A stretch of DNA of 48,631 nt from Verrucomicrobiaceae bacterium (GCA_016795465.1 JAEUHK010000039.1:1-48631); one strand, 5' to 3'. Positions 27,033 to 35,976 are shown, counted from the first letter of the stretch. Translations and numbers: made by a program. Notes: generated by a model from the letters alone, not told the origin.

Positions 27033-28026
27033 CGTCGCCGAGGCGTTTGTCGGGGACGAGGTAGCCCTGGACGTAGTCGCGGACGGCTTCGGTGAGGGCG
27101 GTGATGTCCTGCGTGAAGCCGGAGGCGCGGAGCTTGGCGATGTCGGCGCAGGTGTAGTATTGATACTTCGATTGCAGGTGCTCCGGCATGTCGATGAACT
27201 CGATGACGGGCTCCTTGCCGAGCGCGGTGAAGATGGCGGTGGCGAGCTCGATCCAGGTGTGCGCCTTGCCGGAGCCGAGGTTGAAGAGGCCGCCGGCGCT
27301 CGGGGTCTCGGCGAGGTGGAGCGTCATGCGGATGGCGTCCTTCACATAGAGGAAATCGCGCATCTGCTCGCCGTGCTTGTAGTCCGGGCGGTGGGATTTG
27401 AAGAGCTGCACCTTACCGGTGGCGAGGATTTGGCCGCAAGCCTTGTGCACGAGGCTGCGCATGTCGGCCTTGTGGTCCTCGTTGGGGCCATAGACGTTGA
27501 AGTACTTGAGCCCGACGATGCTCGGCAGCCAGCCCTCACGCTTTGCGTGGAGGTCGAAGAGGTGCTTCGAGTAGCCGTACATGTTCAGCGGACGCAGCTT
27601 GTGGATGTCCGGGTCCTGGTCGTTCATGCCGTGGGCGCCATCGCCATAGGTGGCGGCGGAGGAGGCATAGACAAAGCGTGTCTGATTCGCGAGCGACCAC
27701 TGGCAGAGCTGCTTGGTGAACTCGTAGTTGTTCCGCATGAGGTAGTCCGCATCACGCTCGGTGGTGGCGGAGCAGGCACCGAGGTGCAGGACGTGGTCAA
27801 AGCGGCCGAGTTTCGCCGGTGAATGCTGCACGGCCTGGAGGAGGTCATTGCCGTCAATGTAATCGGCAAAGCGCAGCGGGACGAGGTTCTTCCATTTCTC
27901 GTCCGTGCTGAGGCGGTCGCACACGACGATGTTTTCGCAGCCACGGCGGTTCAGCTCCCAGACGAGGGCGCTGCCGATGAATCCGGCCCCGCCGGTGATG
28001 AGGATGCGACTTTCCGTGTTCTTCAT
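27025..28026 (-). CDS. hldD: ADP-L-glycero-D-manno-heptose 6-epimerase
   Basis: 333 residues. HldD makes ADP-L-glycero-D-manno-heptose, the heptose donor for the LPS inner core, so it implies an LPS-type outer membrane. It is an extended SDR: NADP-binding ILITGGAGFIGSALV at residues 8-22, the HldD-specific HLGACSATTERDADYLMRNN segment near 81-100, the catalytic Tyr/Lys in NMYGYSKHLFD, and LKYFNVYGPNEDHK. The C-terminal KYQYYTCADIAKLRASGF is also typical. Length is slightly above the E. coli enzyme. An unknown gene lies 34 bp upstream and leuB 45 bp downstream on the same strand. Confidence 0.95.
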
Positions 28027-28060
28027 GAACCGCTGCCCCTAGCGGGGTTTGCGGATTGAT

Positions 28061-28666
28061 TCAAGCAGCGGCTACAGCCTCGTCCGCGGCCGGTTTGGCA
28101 TCGGCGGGAGGTGTTTCGGCCGATTGCGGCACCGGAAGCTGCTCACGCCAGAGGGCAGGGTGGAGCACGAAACCCTTCGAGCCATTTTCCCACTCGTCCT
28201 CCCAGCCGACGATAGCCTCCATCGTGGTGGCTTGCGGGCAGTGGATGGTGGGGTAGAGCCACTGTTGGGCACCGACTTGGAGTTTCGGGATCAAATTGTG
28301 CCCGTGAAGCTCGATTTCCCAGCCAAGGAGCAGCGGTTCTTCATCGGTGAAGCCCGCGATGCCGAGCGGATGCTCCACCCAGCCGACAAGGCCCGCTCCA
28401 TTGAGCACGTCCCAGATTTCGCGGTTTTCGAGGTCGATGCGCACGGCAAAGCCATACGACCGTGTCGGGCCGCCATTGGCAGGGTCATGGGCCACGAGAC
28501 CAAAGATGACCTGCGATGGGCAATTCTCCGGCACGACATCGATTTGGAAGCCAAACCGAATCGGGTGATCGGGGACAATGAGATGCCCGAGGCTCTCAAC
28601 TGAGAATTCCTTGAAGGCCAAGGCACTAGAGGAGGTGGCTGCGGAGGTTTGCATGACGACGCTCAT
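28061..28666 (-). CDS. Conserved-looking hypothetical protein
   Basis: 201 residues, not recognised. The ATG at 28664-28666 is chosen; a longer frame reaches into an AT-rich promoter-like region and its extra 17 residues look accidental. The protein is rich in short beta-prone segments (RFGFQIDVVPENC, YGFAVRIDLENREIWDVLNG, LLLGWEIELHGHNLIP) and in Trp, and ends in a Pro/Ala-rich tail of about 25 residues. There is no signal peptide or membrane segment. A cytoplasmic beta-sandwich is a guess. Codon use looks like its neighbours. It heads a minus-strand run into hldD and leuB with short spacers. Confidence 0.65.
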   Translation of the reverse strand: MSVVMQTSAATSSSALAFKEFSVESLGHLIVPDHPIRFGFQIDVVPENCPSQVIFGLVAHDPANGGPTRSYGFAVRIDLENREIWDVLNGAGLVGWVEHPLGIAGFTDEEPLLLGWEIELHGHNLIPKLQVGAQQWLYPTIHCPQATTMEAIVGWEDEWENGSKGFVLHPALWREQLPVPQSAETPPADAKPAADEAVAAA

Positions 28667-29004
28667 GTTTTTCGGGGTTAAACAGCATAAGTAAACCAAA
28701 ATTATTATAAATTTCAAACACTTTTCATAAAATTTAACCTTTCCAAATCAATAGCGACTCCACTTTTATTAAAATTCCATGATGTGAGCAAAGGCCGCTC
28801 GGTAACCGTTTGGTTGGAAACCTCTCTGGGCTCTCCAAAGGGGGCCCACTCCCCGCCGAGGGGCGTTTAAATTGACCTCTGTCGGCTGCTAGCAGTCCGA
28901 CTTTGGCATCTTTTGATCAAAAACTGCCCCAAATGCTGGGGAAGGCTGACTCTAAACACCCATGATGTTGACGATTCTGCCGAATTTCGCTAAAAGACAG
29001 CCCC
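28667..29004. other. Divergent intergenic region with an AT-rich island and a dyad
   Basis: 338 bp without a gene. Positions 28680-28780 are strongly AT-rich and probably hold the promoter of the minus-strand hypothetical gene. The remainder is GC-rich with several short stems. A dyad at 28902-28928 has TTTTGATCAAAA at its centre, flanked by GGCA and TGCC, and could be an operator for the dehydrogenase operon. No RNA family was recognised. Confidence 0.5.
28968..28996 (+). promoter_or_regulatory. Possible promoter of the pdhA operon
   Basis: TTGACG (28968-28973) and TAAAAG (28991-28996) are 17 bp apart. The predicted transcript start would be at about 29003, almost on the GTG start codon of pdhA, implying a leaderless mRNA if real. 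Pattern match only. Confidence 0.35.
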
Positions 29005-30060
29005 GTGTCCGCCTCTCCCGTCACGACAATATCTAAACGCGCAGTGTCCGCCTATCCGGCGGACTTTCAGGAGCAGTATCTTCGTGCCTTCCACTTCATG
29101 AGACTCTCGCGAGTCTTGGAAGAGAAGTTGGGGGCGCTTTACCGTGCAGGTGGCCGCATCGTGGGTGGGGTTTACCTTGGCAAAGGCCAGGAGGCCTTCG
29201 CCGCCGCGATGGGCGTGCAACTCCGCATGGGGAAAGACGTCTATGGCCCGCTGATTCGCGATCAGGCCGGGCGTCTGGCCTTTGGCGAACCGATGACGGA
29301 CTGCCTCCGCACCTACCTCGGTGCCGTGACCGGCCCGATGAGGGGGCGCGATGGCAACATCCACCGCGGTCGGCCGCGGGATGGCTACATGGCGATGATT
29401 TCGCACCTTGGGAGCCTGCTTTCCGTCGTCGCGGGAGCGTTGTTTGCCCGACGGCTGAAAGGAACGCTCGGCGATTCCATCGGAGCCACCAGCGTGGGCG
29501 ACGGAGCTACCTCCACCGGGGCTTTCCATGAGGGCATGAACCTCGCCGCGGTCGAAAAACTCCCGCTCATCGTCAGCATCGCGAACAACCAATACGCCTA
29601 CTCCACGCCGAACACCCGCCAGTATGCCTGCGACAACCTCGTGGACCGTGCGAAGGGCTACGGTGTGCATGGCGAGCACATTGACGCGACTGACCTCGCC
29701 GCCTGTTTGACCGCCTTTCGCGGTGCCGCGGCCCGTGCAAAGGCCGGTGAAGGTCCGCAAATCATCGTCGGCACCCTTTTGCGTCTCGCCGGGCATGGCG
29801 AGCATGATGACGCCAGCTACATCCCGGACAAAAAACGCCACACGCACGAGGCCCGCGATTGCATCGAAGTCGCCGGAAAATTCGCCGTGGCACAGGGCTG
29901 GGCCACCGAGGCGGACCTCGTCACTCAAATGGAGGAGATCCGTCGTCTCGTCGATCAAACCGTCGCCAAGGTGTCGAAAGAGCCCGTGCCGGATCCCTTC
30001 AAGGAAAGCTGGCTGGCGCTCTCCACCTCGGAGCTCGTGGAGGGCCAGAACGCATCATGA
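29005..30060 (+). CDS. pdhA: 2-oxoacid (pyruvate) dehydrogenase E1 component, alpha subunit
   Basis: 351 residues. With the beta subunit it forms the thiamine-diphosphate-dependent decarboxylase of the complex. The thiamine motif GDGX(n)NN is complete: SVGDGATSTGAFHEGMN to IVSIANNQYAYST, around residues 164-197. The GRIVGGVYLGKGQEA, RGRDGNIHRG and HGEHIDATD segments match E1 alpha proteins. Pyruvate is the likeliest substrate given the company of E1 beta and E2, but branched-chain or acetoin complexes share this layout. The start is GTG; the next ATG would cut the first helix. Its TGA overlaps the pdhB ATG (ATGA). Confidence 0.88.
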   Translation: MSASPVTTISKRAVSAYPADFQEQYLRAFHFMRLSRVLEEKLGALYRAGGRIVGGVYLGKGQEAFAAAMGVQLRMGKDVYGPLIRDQAGRLAFGEPMTDCLRTYLGAVTGPMRGRDGNIHRGRPRDGYMAMISHLGSLLSVVAGALFARRLKGTLGDSIGATSVGDGATSTGAFHEGMNLAAVEKLPLIVSIANNQYAYSTPNTRQYACDNLVDRAKGYGVHGEHIDATDLAACLTAFRGAAARAKAGEGPQIIVGTLLRLAGHGEHDDASYIPDKKRHTHEARDCIEVAGKFAVAQGWATEADLVTQMEEIRRLVDQTVAKVSKEPVPDPFKESWLALSTSELVEGQNAS

Positions 30061-31028
30061 GCGGCAGCATCACCTACCTTGAGGCCATCCGGGAGGCTCA
30101 ATACGACGCGCTGAGGAATGATCCCGCGGTCTTCCTTTACGGCCAGGACATCAACACCTTCGGCGGAGCCTTCAAAGCCACCAAAAACCTCGGCAAGGAG
30201 TTCCCCGGCCGCGTGTTTGACTCGCCCATCAGCGAGGACGCCATGGTCGGCCTCGCCATCGGCGCCGCCATCGAGGGCGCACGACCCATCGTCGAGATGC
30301 AGTTCGCCGATTTCTCCAGCATCGGCTTCAATCAGATCGTCAACCAAGCCGCCACGCTCTACTGGCGCACCGAGACGCCGTGCCCGGTCACCATCCGTCT
30401 GCCCAGCGGCGGCACCGCCGGCAGCGGCCCCTTCCACAGCCAGAGCATGGAGGCCATCTACGCGCACTATCCTGGCCTCGTCATCGTCACGCCCGCCACC
30501 GTCGAGGACGCCTACTGGATGCTGCTTGATAGCGTCGCGCTGAACGACCCCGTCATCTACTGCGAGCACAAGTTTCTCTACTACCACCTCAAATCCGAGT
30601 CGATCGGCGAGCGCAGCCTGCCCATCGGCAAGGCCCGCATCGCACGCCCCGGACGTCATGCCACCGTCGTCACCTACAGCGCGATGGTTCATGATGCCAT
30701 CCGGGCCGCCGAGGAACTCCAGCTCGATGGTTATCAAATCGAGGTCGTCGATCTCCGCAGCGTGAAGCCCATGGACACCGACACCATCCTCGGCTCTGTC
30801 GCCCGCACTGGACGACTTTTGGCCGTTGGCGAGGCCTTCCCGTGGGGCGGCGTCACCGCCGAAGTCATCTCCCGCGTCGCCAGCGAGGGCTTCCATCTTC
30901 TCGACGCTCCGCCGATGCGCCTCAACGCCAAGGACACGCCCATTCCCTATCACCCGAACCTCTGGAAAGCCCACCGCCCCACCGTCGCCAGCATCGCCGG
31001 GGCGCTGCGCAGCCTGCTGAGGTATTGA
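30057..31028 (+). CDS. pdhB: 2-oxoacid (pyruvate) dehydrogenase E1 component, beta subunit
   Basis: 323 residues, the usual E1 beta length. Typical segments in order: TYLEAIREAQYDALRNDP, VFLYGQDINTFGGAFKAT, the active-site DSPISEDAMVGLAIGAA region near 57-73, EMQFADFSSIGFNQIVNQAA, and the C-terminal transketolase domain with VVDLRSVKPMDTDTI. It completes the thiamine pocket with the alpha subunit. Translation is coupled to pdhA by an ATGA overlap. A GGAGG lies about 15 nt upstream of the ATG, further than usual. The E2 gene follows after a 39-bp spacer made of heptad repeats. Confidence 0.9.
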   Translation: MSGSITYLEAIREAQYDALRNDPAVFLYGQDINTFGGAFKATKNLGKEFPGRVFDSPISEDAMVGLAIGAAIEGARPIVEMQFADFSSIGFNQIVNQAATLYWRTETPCPVTIRLPSGGTAGSGPFHSQSMEAIYAHYPGLVIVTPATVEDAYWMLLDSVALNDPVIYCEHKFLYYHLKSESIGERSLPIGKARIARPGRHATVVTYSAMVHDAIRAAEELQLDGYQIEVVDLRSVKPMDTDTILGSVARTGRLLAVGEAFPWGGVTAEVISRVASEGFHLLDAPPMRLNAKDTPIPYHPNLWKAHRPTVASIAGALRSLLRY

Positions 31029-31063
31029 ATTCGGCATTCGTCATTCTGATTTCGTCATTCTCC
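31029..31063. repeat. 7-bp imperfect tandem repeat between pdhB and the E2 gene
   Basis: Five heptads of the attcgtc type beginning on the base after the pdhB stop codon and ending 4 bp before the E2 ATG, so the spacer is almost entirely repeat. The unit is the same as in the gspH leader. Confidence 0.8.
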
Positions 31064-31067
31064 AAAG

Positions 31068-32303
31068 ATGCCCACCATCCCCATCCTGATGCCCCAGCTA
31101 GGCGAATCCATCGCCGAGGCCACCATCGTCCGCATCTTGGTCGAGGCAGGACGCAGCGTGGAGGCGGCCAGCGACCTCTTTGAAGTCGAGACCAACAAGG
31201 CCACGATGTCCGTCACCGCGCCCTGCGCCGGCAAGATCACGCAAATCGTCGCCGTCCCGCAGACCAGCTACGCCGTCGGCTCCACCCTCGCCGCGTTTGA
31301 GATCAGCGAAGAGGACGCGCAGAACCTCGGCTTTGCCGACACGCCGCAGCCGAGCATTGCCCAGCAGCACACGACCAGCATGGCCGATGTCGTCGAGAAT
31401 CTGCACTTCCAGATCAGCGATGACGATGTCATCTCTTCGCCGCAGCCAAAGGTCGAGCCCGTCGTCGGCGGCCTGCCCGTGCCCGCCGGAGCCACCGGGG
31501 CCAGTTACATCTCACCACGCATGCGAGCCCGCATGCTCGAGCTCGGCTTGAATGCCTCCGATCTCGCCGGCGTGCCCGGCACGGGCGCAGGCGGCCGAGT
31601 CACCGTCGAAGACTTCGAGGCCTTCCTCCGCGGCCTCGAGCAGCATCGCATGACCAAGGCCTCGCCCATGCGCATCGCCGTCGCCGACAGCATGCGCCGT
31701 GCGTGGACGCGACCGCTCGCCACCGTCGGCAGCCCCATCATGCTCGATGCCATGCTCGCGCATCGCAAAAAAGCCGATCCGAAGCCCGGCCCCGCCCTTT
31801 ACGCCATCCGCGCCCTCGCTTTGGCCCTCGCCGAAAACACCGCCGTCGCCGGCCGCCTCATCGGCAACCGCATCGTGCATCCCCGGGCCATCGACATCGG
31901 CTTCGCCGTCGAGGTCGAGGACGGTGTCTTCGTCCCCGTCATCCGCGAGGTGGACAAGATCCCGCTCGTCAAACTGGTGCCCACCTACAACAAGCTCGTC
32001 GAGCAGGCCCGCGCCCGCCGCCTGCCGCACGACATGAACCGCCCCGGCATCGCCACCGTCACGAATTTCGGCACCTTCGGCATCGTCTGGGCCACCCCTA
32101 TCCCGCTGCCCGAGCAGAACCTCATCCTCGGTCTCGGCGCCGGCAGCAAAGTCCCGCATTGGAGCGCCGAGGTGAATCAATTCATCCCCGTCACCGAAGC
32201 CGAGATCACCCTCAGCTTCGACCACCGCGTCTGCGACGGCGGTGCCGCGGGACGTTTGCTCAAACGTGTCGCCGAGCTGCTGCAGCGTCCGGAGGACCTG
32301 TAA
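31068..32303 (+). CDS. pdhC: 2-oxoacid dehydrogenase E2 component (dihydrolipoamide acyltransferase)
   Basis: 411 residues. One N-terminal lipoyl domain (1-80) with the lipoylation Lys in EVETNKATMSV near residue 45 (ETNKA in place of the commoner ETDKA). A Pro/Ala linker follows, then a peripheral-subunit-binding domain at about 145-185 (YISPRMRARMLELGL to GAGGRVTVEDF), then the acyltransferase core with the catalytic DHRVCDG near 386-392. It transfers the acyl group to CoA and scaffolds E1 and E3. No E3 (lpd) gene follows; the next gene is convergent 9 bp away. The E3 is presumably encoded elsewhere. Confidence 0.9.
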   Translation: MPTIPILMPQLGESIAEATIVRILVEAGRSVEAASDLFEVETNKATMSVTAPCAGKITQIVAVPQTSYAVGSTLAAFEISEEDAQNLGFADTPQPSIAQQHTTSMADVVENLHFQISDDDVISSPQPKVEPVVGGLPVPAGATGASYISPRMRARMLELGLNASDLAGVPGTGAGGRVTVEDFEAFLRGLEQHRMTKASPMRIAVADSMRRAWTRPLATVGSPIMLDAMLAHRKKADPKPGPALYAIRALALALAENTAVAGRLIGNRIVHPRAIDIGFAVEVEDGVFVPVIREVDKIPLVKLVPTYNKLVEQARARRLPHDMNRPGIATVTNFGTFGIVWATPIPLPEQNLILGLGAGSKVPHWSAEVNQFIPVTEAEITLSFDHRVCDGGAAGRLLKRVAELLQRPEDL

Positions 32304-32312
32304 GCAGGTACT

Positions 32313-32909
32313 TCACCCGTTCTCTTCCAGCACTTCCAGCGCCGGGAGTTGCACACCTTCGTAAATCTCCGCGAGGGGCAGTTCGAGGCCGAGGCCGGGC
32401 AGGGGAATGACGCCCTCATCTCCGGTGTAAATCGTCCGGTCAAAGGCGGACGCACCTCGCTGGTAGGCCACGACCTCCTTGTTGGCACTGTCCACGAGCA
32501 GGTAAGTCTCCAGCGTCGGGATCGTGAGATACGCTTCGCGCTTTTCCTCCTCGTCCGTGCGCCGGGTGGACTCGGAAAGCACCTCCACGATCACCTGCGG
32601 CTGGTCTTGAAACGAGTCTTCCACGGGGTTCGGCAGGCACACCACTTGCACATCCGGGTAGTAAAAGCGCACATGCGTCGGGAAGCGCACACGCACCTTC
32701 GTGTCGCTGTTGAAGGGACGGCATTTTTTGCCGCGGAGCTTGCCGTGGAGAAAACCAAACACATTACCCGCGATGATATTGTGGATGTTTCGGCCGCCAG
32801 CTATCGCATAAACTGCGCCACCCACATACTCGTGCTTGGTGGAGGACTTCAATTCGCTCGCCAGATATGATTCCGGCGAGACAAAAGCATGGCGGAGGGC
32901 GGCAGACAT
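32313..32909 (-). CDS. Uma2-family (DUF820) putative PD-(D/E)xK nuclease
   Basis: 198 residues. The family fold is a restriction-endonuclease-like core: Glu in KHEYVGGAVYAIAG, then YYPDVQVVC with the Pro-Asp, then VIVEVLSESTRRTDEEEKREAY supplying Glu and Lys. This series (PD...ExE...K) is intact, so nuclease activity is possible. These proteins are abundant in cyanobacteria and PVC bacteria and their role is unknown. It starts 10 bp after the trmD stop and is probably co-transcribed with trmD and the Bpt-like gene. The protein ends in an acidic tail. Confidence 0.85.
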   Translation of the reverse strand: MSAALRHAFVSPESYLASELKSSTKHEYVGGAVYAIAGGRNIHNIIAGNVFGFLHGKLRGKKCRPFNSDTKVRVRFPTHVRFYYPDVQVVCLPNPVEDSFQDQPQVIVEVLSESTRRTDEEEKREAYLTIPTLETYLLVDSANKEVVAYQRGASAFDRTIYTGDEGVIPLPGLGLELPLAEIYEGVQLPALEVLEENG

Positions 32910-32918
32910 GAAACAAGG

Positions 32919-33620
32919 CTACCCGATGCCCGGCGTCTGGCAAACGGGCTGTTTCAGCAAATCAGGCCGCACGGCCTTCGTGCGTTCCAGCGCCTGTTCA
33001 TGCCGCCACGCGGCGATTTTGGCGTGGTTTCCGCCGAGGAGGATATCGGGGACTTTGAGGCCGGCGAATTCGGCGGGCTTGGTGTATTGCGGGGCTTCGA
33101 GGAGGCCGGTTTGGCCAAAGCTTTCCTCCACCGCGCTCATCTCATCACCGAGCACACCGGGCAGCAGACGCACGATGGCATCCATCACGACGACCGCGGC
33201 GATGGCTCCGTTTGTCAGCACATAATCGCCGAGGCTGATCTCCTCATCGACCCAGTGATCGATCACACGCTGATCGATGCCTTCGTAATGGCCGGAGATG
33301 AAAATGAGATGCTCCTCCGCGGCGAGGCGATGGGCGATGGCTTGCGTGAAAGGCTTGCCCGCGGGCGACATCAGGATCACACGGGCTTGCGGACGGTCCA
33401 CCGCCTCCAGCGCGGCCCACATCGGCTCCGGCCGGATCACCATGCCCTGACCGCCGCCATAAGGCGTGTCATCCACATGACGGTGCTTGCCGAGGCCATG
33501 CTCGCGCAAATCGTGGACGTGGAGCTCCAGCGCCCCTTTTTCCTGGGCGCGGCCCATGATGCTCGCGCCCATCGGCACGGTCACGATCTCGGGAAACAGC
33601 GTCACAACATCCACTCGCAT
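32919..33620 (-). CDS. trmD: tRNA (guanine-37-N1)-methyltransferase
   Basis: 233 residues. TrmD methylates G37 of tRNAs reading CNN codons and prevents frameshifts. SPOUT features: MRVDVVTLFPEI start, YGGGQGMV near residue 55, the trefoil-knot segments ILMSPAGKPF, ISGHYEGIDQRV and SLGDYVLTNGAIAA, then the C-terminal helical domain with PDILLGGNHAKIAAWR. All are typical. Here it is not beside rpsP, rimM or rplS, its usual partners; instead it sits between a Bpt-like transferase gene (22 bp upstream) and a Uma2 gene. Confidence 0.96.
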   Translation of the reverse strand: MRVDVVTLFPEIVTVPMGASIMGRAQEKGALELHVHDLREHGLGKHRHVDDTPYGGGQGMVIRPEPMWAALEAVDRPQARVILMSPAGKPFTQAIAHRLAAEEHLIFISGHYEGIDQRVIDHWVDEEISLGDYVLTNGAIAAVVVMDAIVRLLPGVLGDEMSAVEESFGQTGLLEAPQYTKPAEFAGLKVPDILLGGNHAKIAAWRHEQALERTKAVRPDLLKQPVCQTPGIG

Positions 33621-33642
33621 GCCGCCCTATGGCCCGGCTGAA

Positions 33643-34302
33643 TCAGTGAGGCAACTCCCGCCATCCACCCGCCTCGAAATCGAGCCACTCGACGCCTTTG
33701 AAGTGCTTCTTGTAATCGTACACACTCGATTCCTCCGTGGCGTAGCCTGGGTAGAGGAACTCGAGGCTGTGCTCGCGGGCAAATTCAAGCTCCAGCAGCA
33801 TCGTGAAGATGCCGAGGCTCCTCCACGCGGCCTCGGGCTCAAACATCGCATACACGCTCGATGCCGCCCGCTGGCCCACATCGAGAAAACTGGCCGCCAG
33901 CAGCTGGTCATGCGCAAACACCCGCAGCAGACGGCAGTCACACGGGCCGGTCTCCGGCGTGTCACCGAGGAAGTTCTCCAGCTTCTCCGGGATGTTTTCG
34001 CGAAAGCGGGCCTTGTGACGATCAAACATGTCACGCAGTTCATCGTCGATTTTCGCCGGCAGCATCTCCCAGCGCAGATCGGCGTTGCGGCGCAGCACGC
34101 GGCGCTGGCTCTTCGTCGGCTGCCATTTCTCCATGCGAATGCGCAGCGGCGTGACCGTTTGCGGCGTGCCATCCTCTGTCTCCTGCCTGTCGTAGCGGAA
34201 GTACAGTTTCCCAAAATGCCTCCAACCTCCTGACCATAGCGCGTCCATGACCTCTGCGGGCACGGCATCGCACATGAAGGCATCATTAAGCTCAAACTTC
34301 AC
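33643..34302 (-). CDS. Bpt/ATE-like aminoacyl-tRNA-protein transferase homologue lacking the N-terminal cysteines
   Basis: 219 residues. The C-terminal GNAT-like half clearly follows bacterial leucyl/arginyl-tRNA-protein transferases: SSVYAMFEPEAAWRSLGIFT, then EFLYPGY, then YDYKKHFKGVEWLDF. The middle segment LRIRMEKWQPTKSQRRVL aligns with the PLRIxVxxxxPSRSQKR region. The N-terminal CxYLP and CxxC cysteines, which bind a metal or Fe-S centre in ATE/Bpt proteins, are missing; that stretch is TEDGTPQTVTPLRI. Bpt adds Leu to N-terminal Asp or Glu for N-degron proteolysis. Whether this form still transfers is open. First gene of a run into trmD and Uma2. Confidence 0.75.
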   Translation of the reverse strand: MKFELNDAFMCDAVPAEVMDALWSGGWRHFGKLYFRYDRQETEDGTPQTVTPLRIRMEKWQPTKSQRRVLRRNADLRWEMLPAKIDDELRDMFDRHKARFRENIPEKLENFLGDTPETGPCDCRLLRVFAHDQLLAASFLDVGQRAASSVYAMFEPEAAWRSLGIFTMLLELEFAREHSLEFLYPGYATEESSVYDYKKHFKGVEWLDFEAGGWRELPH

Positions 34303-34402
34303 GCCCGTTCAGATAGCGGATCGCAGCCGAGTCGTCATCTGTGATCCGTGCACGAGGTGAAAATAGTCGTGACTTGCCCGCGGGAACCCGTCATTCTCAG
34401 GC

Positions 34403-35908
34403 ATGCGATTCCTCTTTTCCCGCAGGCTGCTCGTCGCCGTCTTCGCCAGCTTTTCAGCCCTCGCAGACGCGGAGGAGGAGATGACCAAAGAGTCCATGGC
34501 ACGCGGCGTGCGGTCGAATTTGGCGGCTTACGATGAGGTGAAACAGCCGCGTGAAGGACCTGCGATGGTGCGATTCAAGCTGGGCGAAAGTGTTTCCGAA
34601 GCCCGCGAAGGCTGGGTCTTTGACGGGCTGCGCATCACCGCGCCGAAGGACATGGAGGGCCGCGATTTCGTCTGGTATTTCAATGCGCCGACGGCCTGGG
34701 GAAACTGGTTCATCGTTCCGGCGGCCGGTGACTTTGAAGGCGGGTTCAAAAACTGGATCGATGCGGACATCCTCTACCGCGATCACGACAAGGCGCAGGA
34801 AAAGAAGCGCCAGCGTGTGCTGCAAACGCTCGACGGAGCCTACTTCGAGCCTGGCAGAGATTACCTTTTGTGGTTTCGCCGCGTCGAGGATGATGCCGGG
34901 CAAGACAAGGAAGTGCGTGTCGTCTTCGACTTCGTGCCCAAACCGGCCGACAAGAAGAAATGGGATGCGGATGCCATCGACAAGGCGCTCGGGCTCAAGC
35001 CCGCGGGCGTGGCCGCGCAGGTGGCGCATCTCGGCTCGCGGGGCGGGCGGGCCATGCTCGATGAGAGCCTCTTTGACGCGAATGATGCACGATCACGCAT
35101 CAAAGATGTGCTTTCCCATATCCGCAGCACCTCGCGTCTTCAGGGCGGCTTTTTCGTGACGATGGAAATGTCCTGCCCGCCTTGCAAAAAGACCCCGCGC
35201 ATGGCGGACATCGTGGCAAGCCACGGCCCGCCGGACTGCGTGATCAGCGGCGCGGAGCGCCAGCGAGTCAGCGAGCACGCGGGCGGCACGCCGGAGAAGG
35301 ATGATGGCATGCTGCTGCACTACTACGACTACTTTGCCTTCGAGACGCGGGCGGATGATCCGGAAGGTCGCGTGCATCATGTGAGGACGCATGCCAGTGA
35401 TTTTGGTGCGCTGCGAGTGCCTGAAAAGGGTCTCTTCATGCGGCAGGTGGATCTCAAAAACCTCTCCCTCTTTTTCCAGGATGGGAAGGAGGTCGGGCGG
35501 CTGTATTTTTTCCTCGAAGGCTCCAAACAGCCTCTCGTCACGCAGGCACCGCCAGCCGGACGTTACCAGCTCGATGAGGAAACGGTGCTCGAAAGTGAAG
35601 GCGGCGGGAAGTGGCAGTGGCTCAGCCTCGAAGGCTCCACGGTCACGCGGCGGGTGCCGATGGAGAAAAACGTCATGCACGGCGTGGCGGAGGGTTTTTA
35701 CGCGAATGGCTCCACCCGCTTCAAGGCACCTTATCGAAATGGCAGGCTGCACGGCGAGGTCGTCGAGATGGATGAAAACGGGAAGACAACGCGGAAGCTC
35801 CAGTTTCGCGATGGCGAGCAAGTCTCCGACGAAGAGGCCGCGGCGCCTCGGAAAGGGCCGAAACAGCCGGATGCAGGCACGCCGGCTCCGAAGCCGAAGC
35901 CTCTTTGA
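34403..35908 (+). CDS. Exported protein with a CPPC motif and MORN-like C-terminus
   Basis: 501 residues, not assigned to a family. The N-terminus is a signal peptide (MRFLFSRRLLVAVFASFSALADA). A long mixed alpha/beta region follows. Near residues 255-262 is SCPPCKKT, a CxxC reminiscent of thioredoxin-like sites but with no recognisable thioredoxin fold around it. Near 425-470 is a MORN-variant-like repeat (GVAEGFYANGSTRFKAPYRNGRLHGEV). The C-terminus is a Pro/Lys-rich tail. Probably periplasmic or surface-exposed. It is divergent from the Bpt-like gene (100 bp), and the DUF4407 gene begins 68 bp downstream. Confidence 0.65.
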   Translation: MRFLFSRRLLVAVFASFSALADAEEEMTKESMARGVRSNLAAYDEVKQPREGPAMVRFKLGESVSEAREGWVFDGLRITAPKDMEGRDFVWYFNAPTAWGNWFIVPAAGDFEGGFKNWIDADILYRDHDKAQEKKRQRVLQTLDGAYFEPGRDYLLWFRRVEDDAGQDKEVRVVFDFVPKPADKKKWDADAIDKALGLKPAGVAAQVAHLGSRGGRAMLDESLFDANDARSRIKDVLSHIRSTSRLQGGFFVTMEMSCPPCKKTPRMADIVASHGPPDCVISGAERQRVSEHAGGTPEKDDGMLLHYYDYFAFETRADDPEGRVHHVRTHASDFGALRVPEKGLFMRQVDLKNLSLFFQDGKEVGRLYFFLEGSKQPLVTQAPPAGRYQLDEETVLESEGGGKWQWLSLEGSTVTRRVPMEKNVMHGVAEGFYANGSTRFKAPYRNGRLHGEVVEMDENGKTTRKLQFRDGEQVSDEEAAAPRKGPKQPDAGTPAPKPKPL

Positions 35909-35976
35909 GAAGCAAATCCCACCTTGACGCTTCGCATGCGGCCCGCACACTCGCAGCACCGCATCCCCCACGCGCC

